NCBI GenBank assembly: GCA_934169775.1
Contig: CAKPOI010000006.1
Location: 1-64,000, forward strand
DNA length: 64,000 nt
Direction: 5' to 3'
Source of the DNA: an uncultured Clostridia bacterium
GTDB taxonomy: Bacteria > Bacillota > Clostridia > TANB77 > CAG-508
Part shown: piece after piece, positions 50,248-58,580 of the stretch
Layout of the letters: every line of letters begins with the position of its first letter
Numbering within the stretch: the first letter of the stretch is position 1
Notes under the pieces: generated by a model
What the model was told of the DNA's origin: nothing
Database searches by the model: none
Seen by the model: only the letters and a program-made list of their open reading frames with translations
Program-made: the position numbers and the translations under genes

Positions 50248-52653
50248 ATGTTTCAGAATATAAAAGAAGGACAGGCAGGAGGAAAGCATAAAGGAGCAGG
50301 AGTATTTGCAAATGTATTTTCAATAGAAAACATACCATTATATATAATTTCATTTATGATATCAATAGTAGGAGTAGGAACAGGAGGACAAGTTTCACCA
50401 TTTGGAATAAGTATGATGGCAGCATGTATGGGAAGTTCTGTGCCAATATTAGGAATAGTATTAGCAGGAATGGTAGGAAATGCAATAGGATTTGGACTAG
50501 AAGGAACTTTTACGTATTTATTAATATCACTGGTATTTGTAGGATCTACATTTATTATAAAACCATTATATCAAGAAGAAGAAAAAAATGAAAAAATAAG
50601 ATTATCAAAAAATGTATTTATAGCAACTTTAATAGTTCAGTTTGTAAAAGTTGGATTTTCAGGCTTTACAGTTTATGATGTTTTATCAATAATAGCATTT
50701 TCAGTGATAGTAGTTGTATTTTATAAAATATTTGTAAATTCAATAATGGTGTTTCAAGGAATCGGAGACAAAAGAGCATATTCAATAGAAGAAGTAATGG
50801 GAGCTAGCTTATTATTAGCAATTAGTGTTACGTGTTTTGGAGATTTAAATGTATTTGGATTTTCTATACGTAATATTTTAAGTATATTAATTGTACTTGT
50901 ACTTGGATGGAAAAACGGAGTTTTAGTTGGAACTACAGCAGGAGTTACAATAGGTGTAACATTAGGAGTTATTACTAATGCAGAACCTCTTATGGTAGCG
51001 GCATATGCAATTTCCGGAATGTGTGCAGGAATTTTAAATAAATTTGGTAAAATAGGTGTTATTATAGGATTTTGCTTAGGAAATGTAGTACTCGCATATG
51101 TATCTAATGGATATACGGTAGAACTTATTTATTTTAAAGAAATTTTAATAGCATCTATTGGATTATTGGCAGTACCAAAATCAATTAGAATAGATATTGA
51201 AGAATTTATGGGAAAATCAAAATTTTTGCCAGATTTTCCAAATAGAGCATTAAATCAAACAAAAGAAACAGCAGAAAGATTAAATAATGTTTCAGAAACA
51301 ATTGAACAAATGGCAAGAACATATGTAGAACAAGATACTCCGGAACAAAAGCAATTGGAAAACAAACAAATCTTTATGAATGAATTATTAGATAACTTAC
51401 AAGGTTATGAAAATAACATGCTGTATGATGATTTAAAAGATGTTGAAGGAAAAATTGATGATGAAATTTTTAAGGTTTTAATTGATAAACAAGTTATTCA
51501 AAGAGAAGATTTGTTGAAAATCTTTGCTGATTGCAATAGTTATATTATTGGTTTTGAGGATAGAAAAATTAGTGAATTTTTGGAAGAAAATATAGAACAA
51601 ATGGTACGTGTTATAAATATGTCTTATAAAATTAGTAAATCTAGTTTTGTTTGGCAGAAAAAGATGGAAGAAAACAAAAAGAATATGAAAGAACAGTTAA
51701 ATGGCGTATCAAAGGCGATTTCTAATTTAGCACAAAATATAGAAAAAAATGTTACAAAAGAAGATGAATATGGAAAAGAAAAAGTACAAATTTTAGAATT
51801 ATTAAAACAAAAAGGAATAGGAATACAAGAAATATCAATAAAAAAACAAGAGCGATTTTTAATAGAAATATATATAGAAAATATGCAAAAAACAAAAATT
51901 GATGTTATAGAAAAAATACTGACAGATGTATTAAAGGAAAAAATTGTTTTAAATGATGAAGCATGCCTTGGAAATAGACTAAACTTTTTATCTGATGATA
52001 AATATGTTATGGCAGTTGGTACAGCTGATAGTATAAAGAGTAAAAGTGATGTTTCAGGAGATAGTGTTTTAAATATTAGACTTAAAGATGGTAAGTACTT
52101 ATTAGCTATAAGTGATGGTATGGGTTCAGGTAGAGCGGCAAAAGAGAGTAGTAGTAATGCTTTAAAAATGTTGGAAAATCTTTTACTTGCAGGGTTTCAA
52201 AAGGAAGAATCTTTGGAACTTATTAATACTAGTTTGATAAACCAAAATAAAGAGGTTTTTGCAACATTAGATATTGCAATTATTGATTTGTATAAAGGAA
52301 ATATTGAGTTTATTAAGAGTGGTGCTTGCCCAACTTATATTAAAAAGGGTGATAAGGTTCAAATTTTAAAGGCTAATTCATTACCTGCTGGTATTGTTCC
52401 TAATGCTAATTTGCAAGTCTATGATAAGGATATTGATAGTAATGAAATTATGCTCATGTGTTCTGATGGTATTTTGGATTCTAATGTTGAGTATAAGAAT
52501 AAGGAATTGTGGCTTAGATATGTTCTTGAGGATATTGAGACTACTAATACTAAAAAGATTGCGGATTTGGTTTTGAATGAGGCTATTGATAATAATTATG
52601 GTGTGGCAAAGGATGATATGACTATTATTGCCTGTCGCTTCTTGAAAAAATAA
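50248..52653 (+). CDS. spoIIE: Stage II sporulation protein E
   Basis: SpoIIE sits at the polar septum and dephosphorylates SpoIIAA, releasing sigma-F in the forespore. The 801-residue product has an N-terminal block of about ten membrane helices (residues 30-310) and a central FtsZ-interacting helical region. A C-terminal PP2C phosphatase domain follows, with metal-binding DGKYLLAISDGMGSGRAAKESS and MLMCSDGILD. The ATG at 50248 follows AGAGGTGGT. Codon use differs sharply between its ends: Ile ATA and Val GTA at the start, ATT and GTT at the end. The gene proves a sporulating organism. Confidence 0.95.
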   Translation: MFQNIKEGQAGGKHKGAGVFANVFSIENIPLYIISFMISIVGVGTGGQVSPFGISMMAACMGSSVPILGIVLAGMVGNAIGFGLEGTFTYLLISLVFVGSTFIIKPLYQEEEKNEKIRLSKNVFIATLIVQFVKVGFSGFTVYDVLSIIAFSVIVVVFYKIFVNSIMVFQGIGDKRAYSIEEVMGASLLLAISVTCFGDLNVFGFSIRNILSILIVLVLGWKNGVLVGTTAGVTIGVTLGVITNAEPLMVAAYAISGMCAGILNKFGKIGVIIGFCLGNVVLAYVSNGYTVELIYFKEILIASIGLLAVPKSIRIDIEEFMGKSKFLPDFPNRALNQTKETAERLNNVSETIEQMARTYVEQDTPEQKQLENKQIFMNELLDNLQGYENNMLYDDLKDVEGKIDDEIFKVLIDKQVIQREDLLKIFADCNSYIIGFEDRKISEFLEENIEQMVRVINMSYKISKSSFVWQKKMEENKKNMKEQLNGVSKAISNLAQNIEKNVTKEDEYGKEKVQILELLKQKGIGIQEISIKKQERFLIEIYIENMQKTKIDVIEKILTDVLKEKIVLNDEACLGNRLNFLSDDKYVMAVGTADSIKSKSDVSGDSVLNIRLKDGKYLLAISDGMGSGRAAKESSSNALKMLENLLLAGFQKEESLELINTSLINQNKEVFATLDIAIIDLYKGNIEFIKSGACPTYIKKGDKVQILKANSLPAGIVPNANLQVYDKDIDSNEIMLMCSDGILDSNVEYKNKELWLRYVLEDIETTNTKKIADLVLNEAIDNNYGVAKDDMTIIACRFLKK

Positions 52654-52654
52654 G

Positions 52655-52810
52655 TTAAAAAATAATTACAATTTTGGCGGCGTTAAATTTCATTTAAAAC
52701 GCGGTTACATACACAAAGTATGCGCCCTTGCCTTTTAAATAAAATTTGCCTTGCCAAAATTTAATTCTTTTCCAACCAAAATAAATAAGGAAATAATTAC
52801 AATTTTGACA
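52655..52810 (+). repeat. Family C hairpin repeat, full copy
   Basis: AATAATTACAATTTTGGCGG and CGTTAAATTTCATTTAAAAC pair with TTTTAAATAAAATTTGCC and GCCAAAATTTAATTC. A second left arm (GGAAATAATTACAATTTTG) ends at the ribosome-binding site of the next gene. Confidence 0.8.
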
Positions 52811-52831
52811 TAGAGAGGAATGTGGTAAAAA

Positions 52832-54373
52832 GTGAGTAGAGGAAGAAATAGAGGAAGAAGATATGATGCAGAACCTAAATTGAATATGAAAAAAGTATTT
52901 GCAGTAATAGTGGCTTTTGTAGTAATTATCATGTTTATTTTTGTAATAAAAGGAGCTTTTAATGGGGGAGATAAAACAAGTACAAGCACTATAAGTAAAA
53001 GATATTTTTCAATGTTTAAAGATAATAGCTGGGGAGTAATAGATTCAGATGGAAATACTATAATAGATCCAGTTTATCAAGAAATGATAGTAGTGCCAGA
53101 TGAAAAAAGTGATGTGTTTTTATGTACATATGATGTTAATTACAGTACAGGGGAATATAAAACAAAGGCTTTAAATAGTAAGAATGATGAAATATTAACA
53201 GGATATGATACAATAGAGGCAATAGCTAATAAAAATGACAATTCTTTATGGTATGAAGAAAATGTTCTAAAAGTTAAAAAAGGTGGAAAATGTGGTCTTA
53301 TAAATTTAAAAGGAAAAGAAATATTACCTATAGAATATGATGATATACAAGCATCTTTGGGTGTGAAAAATGCTTTAAAGATTCAAAAAGATGGAAAATG
53401 TGGAATTGTAAATACAGAAGGAAAAATTGTTATACAGCCAGAATATGCTGATATTTTACAGTTGGGAGAAGATAATAAATCAGGATATATTGTAAAAAAT
53501 GAAGTTGGAAAATATGGAATTGTAGATTATTCTGATACAACAGTTTTACAATGTGAATATGATGAAATTACACAAATATATGGTAATGATATGTATGTTG
53601 TAATAAAAGCTGGTAAACCAGTTTTAGTAAATAAAGATGGAACAGAAGCAATGAAATCAGGTTCAAATTATAGTACAATAGAAGCGGTGTTGAAAACAGA
53701 AGGCGCAGGAGTTATCATTACAAAAGGTGAAAAATATGGAGTTATTAATTTAAATGGTCAAATTATTATAGAGCCTAAATATGATGAACTAAAAGAGGCA
53801 AAATCAGGTATATTTATTTACAAAAAAAATGATAAATATGGAATTGTAGATGCATCAGGCACTGAAAGAGTTTCAGCACAATATACAAATATTACATATC
53901 AAGAAAGTGCAGATATGTATATAGCAGAAAAAGAAAATTTTGAATCAGACATAATAGATAGCAATTTTGATGTGGAATTGTCAGGAATGTTAATTGAATT
54001 TAACTCAGAAGATGGGTATATAAAAATTAAAAATCAAGATGATGTACAATATTATAATTTTAAATATGAGGAAAAAAAGGATACTGAAATTTTTACAAAC
54101 CATACTCTATTTTTGAAAAAGCAAAATGGAAAATATGGCTTTGTTGACAAACAAGGTAATGTTGTGGTAGATTATCAGTATGATGATGCTACAGAACAAA
54201 ATGATTACGGTTTTGCAGCTATCAAAAAGGACGGAAAATGGGGTTCTATAGATAGTAAAGGAACAATAGTACAAGAACCTATATATAATTTAGATAATTA
54301 TTTATTAGTAAATTTTATTGGTAGATGGCATTTAGGTGAGGACTTAAATATGAATTATTATAACCAATTATAA
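52832..54373 (+). CDS. Membrane-anchored WG-repeat protein
   Basis: The 513-residue protein has a basic N-terminus (SRGRNRGRR), one membrane helix (about residues 23-45) and then about nine WG-type repeats of 40-50 residues. Examples are NSWGVIDSDGNTIIDPVYQ, GKCGLINLKGKEILPIEYDD, GKYGFVDKQGNVVVDYQYDD and GKWGSIDSKG. WG repeats form beta-strand units and occur in envelope proteins of unknown function. The start is GTG at 52832 after GAGAGGAATGTGG. It follows spoIIE after a hairpin repeat and precedes an unknown membrane protein. Confidence 0.87.
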   Translation: MSRGRNRGRRYDAEPKLNMKKVFAVIVAFVVIIMFIFVIKGAFNGGDKTSTSTISKRYFSMFKDNSWGVIDSDGNTIIDPVYQEMIVVPDEKSDVFLCTYDVNYSTGEYKTKALNSKNDEILTGYDTIEAIANKNDNSLWYEENVLKVKKGGKCGLINLKGKEILPIEYDDIQASLGVKNALKIQKDGKCGIVNTEGKIVIQPEYADILQLGEDNKSGYIVKNEVGKYGIVDYSDTTVLQCEYDEITQIYGNDMYVVIKAGKPVLVNKDGTEAMKSGSNYSTIEAVLKTEGAGVIITKGEKYGVINLNGQIIIEPKYDELKEAKSGIFIYKKNDKYGIVDASGTERVSAQYTNITYQESADMYIAEKENFESDIIDSNFDVELSGMLIEFNSEDGYIKIKNQDDVQYYNFKYEEKKDTEIFTNHTLFLKKQNGKYGFVDKQGNVVVDYQYDDATEQNDYGFAAIKKDGKWGSIDSKGTIVQEPIYNLDNYLLVNFIGRWHLGEDLNMNYYNQL

Positions 54374-54411
54374 GATATAGAATGGAAAGGAAAAATAATA
54401 GGTGATAGTAA

Positions 54412-55641
54412 ATGGGACAAAAGATAAAATATCAATATTCATATTTTATACATCCTTTTGTAATAAAGGAAAATAAATATCAAAAATATTTGTTAAAATT
54501 AATAAGAGATAAAAATGTACAATTAAAAATTTTTAGAAAAGAGAAGGATTTAAGAGTATATCAATATTTTTTACCAAAAGTACAAGAGTTTTTGTTTTCA
54601 AGTTTTGGTTTTTCTGAAGCTAAAAAGAAAAAGTTAGAAGAATTGCCAATTGAAACAAAAGCAGCAATTTTGTCAGAATATCCTTGTACAATTTTTGAAT
54701 ATAATTTACCACGTGATGTTCATGGAAAAACAGATGAAAATTGTATCTTTTTTAAGATACGCAAATTAGAGATAATATGTTTTAATACAGGTATATGTTT
54801 TTTACTTATAAAAACAAATCTAGATAATACAGATGAATTTACAGATGTTTTAAATTTTAATTATCGTTTTCGTGATATACAAAAAGAAGATGAAGGAATT
54901 GGAACATATCAAAATATACATTTACAAACAGATACTTTTTCAGATGTTAAAAAATTTACAGATTTAATAGAAGATATAACAGGCTCAAAAGTTGAATCCA
55001 TAAAATTAGATTTGGATACACAACGTTTTTTGAGTTATTCATATGTATGTATTGACCAGCAGAATTGGGGATTAAATAGCCCATTTGAAAATGTTGAAAA
55101 TAATTTTGTAAAGTTTTCTAATTTTTTATCTGCTGATAATAGTGTTGATTTTGGAAAAGATAATAATGCAGTTAGTTTTTCTAAGTGGAAATATGCAAAA
55201 CTTAGTGTTTCTAAGCAAGGAGTAACATTATTTGCATCTGATGCAGATATGCATAATTACACAATTTTGCCAGATGAATTTGAAGGAATTTATTTATATA
55301 CATATATTTTGAATTTGTATAAAAAAATATATTTGAAAAAGATTGATTTTGAGTTTCAAAAATCACAAGATACTAAGTCAGCATGTAAAAAATTTGTTGA
55401 GTTTACTAAGAAGCTTTGGATTCAGGAAGTTACAGATGAAGAGGTAGGTTCTTGGATAAATTTAGAAATTTCTAAAAAATTAGAAATTAATAAGTTATAT
55501 TTTGATGTTAAAAATCAATTTGATGTCTTATATAAAAATATGAAAGTAGAAAGAAATTCTAAAATTACTTTAGTTCTTATGGCAATTCTAGTTGTTACTT
55601 TGATTTTTAATGTTTTGAATTATTTTAAATTATTAGGATGA
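54412..55641 (+). CDS. Unknown protein with C-terminal membrane anchor
   Basis: I do not recognise this 409-residue protein. It is soluble and charged over most of its length, with strands such as CTIFEYNLPRD, KIRKLEIICFNTGICFLLIKT and KLSVSKQGVTLFASD. A single membrane helix is at the very end (about 384-404, ITLVLMAILVVTLIFNVLNYF), so it should be tail-anchored with the bulk in the cytoplasm. The ATG at 54412 follows AGGTGATAGTAA. It follows the WG protein by 38 bases and may act with it. A CorA-like soluble domain was considered, but the second helix and the GMN motif are lacking. Confidence 0.78.
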   Translation: MGQKIKYQYSYFIHPFVIKENKYQKYLLKLIRDKNVQLKIFRKEKDLRVYQYFLPKVQEFLFSSFGFSEAKKKKLEELPIETKAAILSEYPCTIFEYNLPRDVHGKTDENCIFFKIRKLEIICFNTGICFLLIKTNLDNTDEFTDVLNFNYRFRDIQKEDEGIGTYQNIHLQTDTFSDVKKFTDLIEDITGSKVESIKLDLDTQRFLSYSYVCIDQQNWGLNSPFENVENNFVKFSNFLSADNSVDFGKDNNAVSFSKWKYAKLSVSKQGVTLFASDADMHNYTILPDEFEGIYLYTYILNLYKKIYLKKIDFEFQKSQDTKSACKKFVEFTKKLWIQEVTDEEVGSWINLEISKKLEINKLYFDVKNQFDVLYKNMKVERNSKITLVLMAILVVTLIFNVLNYFKLLG

Positions 55642-55740
55642 AAAATTGAAAAATAATTATAATTTTGACAGAGTATGTGTTCTTGTATTTTAAATAAAAG
55701 TTGCTTTGCTCAAATTTAATTATTTTCCAACTTAGATTGG
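55641..55740 (+). repeat. Family C repeat, diverged copy
   Basis: GAAAAATAATTATAATTTTG and CAAATTTAATTATTTTCCA are the outer arms, and TATTTTAAATAAAAGTTGC remains of the interior. It lies between the tail-anchored protein and acpS. Confidence 0.7.
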
Positions 55741-55764
55741 AATTTGTGAAAGGAAAAACTAAAT

Positions 55765-56169
55765 ATGAAAATTACTTGTGGTACAGATATAATAGAAATT
55801 GAAAGAATCAAACAAACAATGGAAGATATGGAAGATGCGTTTAAGGAAAGAGTTTTTACAGAATCAGAAATAGAATATTGTGAGTCTAGAAAAAAACAAA
55901 AGTACCAGCATTATGCTGCAAGATTTGCTGCAAAAGAAGCGGTATTTAAGGCAATATCTACAAATTTGAGTGATAAATATGCAATTACTTGGAAAGACAT
56001 TGAGATAATTGATGATAAAGAGGGTAAACCTTATGTACATTTATATGGTATAGATGAAAGTATTTTTGAAAGTATTGATATTAGTATATCTCATTGCAGG
56101 GAGTATGCGGTGGCGTATGTAGTTGCTTTGCAGAAGAGTGCTTTTGGGGACGGAGCAAAAAAACACTAA
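55765..56169 (+). CDS. acpS: Holo-acyl carrier protein synthase
   Basis: AcpS transfers 4'-phosphopantetheine from CoA to acyl carrier protein. The 134-residue product has the conserved magnesium-binding DIIEIERI (D8), FTESEIEYCESR and the core YAARFAAKEAVFKAIS, then DISISHCREYAVAYVVA. Homologues usually end shortly after this last strand. Here the final eight residues (FGDGAKKH) and the stop codon come from a family B repeat that has joined or grown into the gene end. The ATG at 55765 follows GAAAGGAAAAAC. Confidence 0.94.
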   Translation: MKITCGTDIIEIERIKQTMEDMEDAFKERVFTESEIEYCESRKKQKYQHYAARFAAKEAVFKAISTNLSDKYAITWKDIEIIDDKEGKPYVHLYGIDESIFESIDISISHCREYAVAYVVALQKSAFGDGAKKH

Positions 56170-56200
56170 TGCTTTTGGGGCCGGAGCAAAAAAACACTGA
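56139..56200 (+). repeat. Two tandem family B repeats overlapping the end of acpS
   Basis: Copy one has GTGCTTTTGGGGACGGAGCA at its start and encodes the AcpS tail and stop. Copy two begins TGCTTTTGGGGCCGGAGCA at 56170. Each ends in AAAAAAACACT(A/G)A. Confidence 0.85.
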
Positions 56201-56256
56201 TAAAAGTTTAATTTTTTACAACTAAGTTTGTGATTGAAGAAAGGGACGAAATAGAG

Positions 56257-57123
56257 ATGCTAGAATTAATAGATAGTCATGCACATTTAGATGATGAAAA
56301 ATTTGATAGTGATAGAGAAGAAATAATTTCTAAAATAAAAAATGATGGAATTAAAAATTTTATAACAGCAGGATATAGTTTGGAAGGCTCAAAAAAGGCA
56401 GTTAAATTAGCAGAAAAATATGATTTTATATATGCTACTTGTGGTATTTCACCTAATGACATTCCACAAGATGAGGAAAACTTGTGGAAACAAATTGATG
56501 AAATTGAAAATCTGGTGAAAACACATAGAAATCAAGGACAAATTTATATTAATGAAACTCAAGATAAGATTGTAAATAGTAAAGTGCAAAACCAAGAAAT
56601 TAAAAAAAGTAAAATTGTAGCAATAGGCGAGATTGGCCTTGATTACTATTGGGAAAAAGATGAACAAATGAGAAAATTGCAGAGAGAGGCTTTTATAAAA
56701 CAAATTGAATTAGCTAATAAATTAGAATTACCAATTGTAATACATACAAGAGATGCAATAATGGATACTTTAGAAATATTAAAACAAAATCCAGTTAATA
56801 AAAAAGGTGTTTTTCATTGTTGCCCACAAAACAAAGATCTAATTAAAGAAGGTTTGAAATTAGGATTTTATATATCTTTTGCAGGTCCTATTACTTTTAG
56901 AAACTCTAAAAATGCAGATGAAATGATTAATTTGGTTCCAAATGATAAGATTTTGATAGAAACGGATAGCCCATATTTAGCTCCAGAACCAGTGCGAGGA
57001 ACAAGAAATGATCCTAGAAATGTAAGATTTATAGCTCAGAAAATCGCTAATGCAAAAAATATTTCTGTAGAAGAAGTGGCTAATATAACTATGCAAAATA
57101 TAAAAAATATTTTTGGTATTTAG
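56257..57123 (+). CDS. tatD: TatD-family metal-dependent DNase
   Basis: TatD proteins are TIM-barrel metallohydrolases with DNase activity. The 288-residue product shows DSHAHLD (metal ligands), GEIGLDYYW, PIVIHTRDA, GVFHCC and ETDSPYLAPEPVRG, in the usual order. Compared with the family it has about 25 extra residues just before GEIGLDYY (THRNQGQIYINETQDKIVNSK region, about 90-120). The ATG at 56257 follows GAAAGGGACGA; the frame is open from 56230 but that start lacks a site. The gene lies between acpS and a cell-wall hydrolase gene. Confidence 0.93.
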   Translation: MLELIDSHAHLDDEKFDSDREEIISKIKNDGIKNFITAGYSLEGSKKAVKLAEKYDFIYATCGISPNDIPQDEENLWKQIDEIENLVKTHRNQGQIYINETQDKIVNSKVQNQEIKKSKIVAIGEIGLDYYWEKDEQMRKLQREAFIKQIELANKLELPIVIHTRDAIMDTLEILKQNPVNKKGVFHCCPQNKDLIKEGLKLGFYISFAGPITFRNSKNADEMINLVPNDKILIETDSPYLAPEPVRGTRNDPRNVRFIAQKIANAKNISVEEVANITMQNIKNIFGI

Positions 57124-57160
57124 ACTAGCATAAAAATAAAAGCAATGTAAAATATAAGAA

Positions 57161-57207
57161 TTTAAAATGTTTTAATAAATATTAATATAATTAATGTCTA
57201 TTTTGTA
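57161..57207 (+). repeat. Family A repeat, degraded copy 6
   Basis: Only the loop TTTAAAATGTTTTAATAA and AATTAATGTC with the start of the right arm are recognisable; the left arm is lost. Confidence 0.5.
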
Positions 57208-57308
57208 AAAAAATAGAAAAATACTTTTTTGGTTATATTTAGGCCATTGAGAGCATATAATATTAGTAGAAAAGGCTTGATTAAAGCTTTTTTGAAACTT
57301 GCTAAAAT

Positions 57309-57337
57309 TTGACAAAATTTTTATATGGTGGTATAAT
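57309..57337 (+). promoter_or_regulatory. Promoter of the DUF348-G5 hydrolase gene
   Basis: TTGACA (57309-57314) and TATAAT (57332-57337) match consensus with a 17-base spacer, giving a leader of about 105 bases. Confidence 0.8.
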
Positions 57338-57448
57338 AGAACTATTCGGAGACAGAAAAAGCAAAAGTTGAAAAGAAATTATAAATTTGAATGTGTCAAA
57401 ATTTAATAAATTTCAACTGAACTCAAGTATTAGGAAGGATGATAAAGA

Positions 57449-58474
57449 ATGAAAAACAAAGAAAACGCTTCACTTTCGATTGTAAAAATTATATGTGTTA
57501 GCATTATCTTAGTATTAATATCAGGTATAGGAGTTTTAGCAGTTAATAAAAATATGACTGATGTAAAAATCGTATTACAAAATGGATATGAATTATCAAC
57601 TATTACAGCAAAAGAAAAAGTTTCTGATGTATTAGCAGAAAATAATATTATATTAGATGACACACAAAAAACAGTTCCAGATGTAGAAGAAAAAGTTACA
57701 GAAGGAATGGTTATAAAAATTACAGATAAATCTTACAATGAAGTTAAAATAGCAGAAGTTTCTGAGCAAGGTGTAAAAACATCTTTAGATGAGTTAATGC
57801 AAAATTATGCACCAATTACAGAAAAAATAGTCGTAGAACAAGAAACAATACCTTTTGAAACTATTACAAAAAATACAGCAGGAACAGATTCAAATGTTCA
57901 AAATAAAGTTTTACAAGAAGGTCAAGAAGGATTAAAAGAAGTAACTTATAGAGTTAAATATCAAAATGATGTAGAAATTGAAAAAACACAAATATCAGAA
58001 GTTGTTGTTAAAGAACCAGTAAATAAAATAGTTCAAGTAAATAAAAAGGTTGTAACATCAAGAGGTGCAACAACATCTAGAACAGCAGCTTCAACAGGAG
58101 CAACAACATCATATTCTGGAGGAAAATGGACATATTCAGCAAGTGATTTAGATTTATTATGTGCTATAACAGCACAAGAATCAGGTTCAAGTTATGCTGG
58201 TTCTCTTGCAGTTATAACAACAGCATGTAATAGAGCAGAAAGTTCAAAATGGAGAAGAAACGGATCTGATCCATTAAGTCAATACAAAGCTAAAGGCCAA
58301 TTTTGCTATTCAATAGATAGTCATTGGAAAAATAAATTGAATGGTAGATATCCTTCATATGTTAAACAAGCAGTTGTTGATGCATTAAATGGAAAAAGAA
58401 GCCATAAATATTTGTCTTTTAGATCTGCTGGTACACATGCAGGAGTATATATAGGTGGAAATGTATATTTTTAA
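57449..58474 (+). CDS. DUF348-G5 protein with SleB-type cell-wall hydrolase domain
   Basis: The 341-residue protein has a signal/anchor (about residues 10-30) and a DUF348 domain (VKIVLQNGYELSTITAKEKVSDVLAENNI). A G5 domain follows (about 125-205, ETIPFETITKNTAGTD to KIVQVNKKV), then a Thr/Ser/Ala linker and a C-terminal Hydrolase_2 domain (LDLLCAITAQESGSSYAGSLAVITTACNRAES). DUF348-G5 proteins with lytic domains (YabE/Rpf-like) remodel peptidoglycan at the cell surface; the G5 domain binds wall sugars or adhesive ligands. The ATG at 57449 follows GGAAGGATGATAA. A consensus promoter suggests expression in growing cells, unlike sleB. Confidence 0.9.
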   Translation: MKNKENASLSIVKIICVSIILVLISGIGVLAVNKNMTDVKIVLQNGYELSTITAKEKVSDVLAENNIILDDTQKTVPDVEEKVTEGMVIKITDKSYNEVKIAEVSEQGVKTSLDELMQNYAPITEKIVVEQETIPFETITKNTAGTDSNVQNKVLQEGQEGLKEVTYRVKYQNDVEIEKTQISEVVVKEPVNKIVQVNKKVVTSRGATTSRTAASTGATTSYSGGKWTYSASDLDLLCAITAQESGSSYAGSLAVITTACNRAESSKWRRNGSDPLSQYKAKGQFCYSIDSHWKNKLNGRYPSYVKQAVVDALNGKRSHKYLSFRSAGTHAGVYIGGNVYF

Positions 58475-58483
58475 AAAACAGAA

Positions 58484-58511
58484 AAATCAAGTTTTAATAC
58501 TTGATTTTTTT
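58484..58511 (+). terminator. Terminator after the DUF348-G5 gene
   Basis: AAATCAAG (58484-58491) pairs with CTTGATTT (58500-58507), followed by a T-run. Confidence 0.85.
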
Positions 58512-58512
58512 G

Positions 58513-58541
58513 TTGACTTTTAGCTGTAATCATGTTATAAA
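58513..58541 (+). promoter_or_regulatory. Promoter of exoA
   Basis: TTGACT (58513-58518) and TATAAA (58536-58541) are 17 bases apart, 40 bases before the gene. Confidence 0.7.
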
Positions 58542-58580
58542 AATAAAAAGATGATAATATTGAAAGGAATGAAATGAAAA

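Larger units (their letters stand above)
57124..57448. other. Intergenic region before the DUF348-G5 hydrolase gene
   Basis: This 325-base gap contains a degraded family A repeat (57161-57207) and the promoter at 57309-57337. No gene was seen. Confidence 0.5.
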
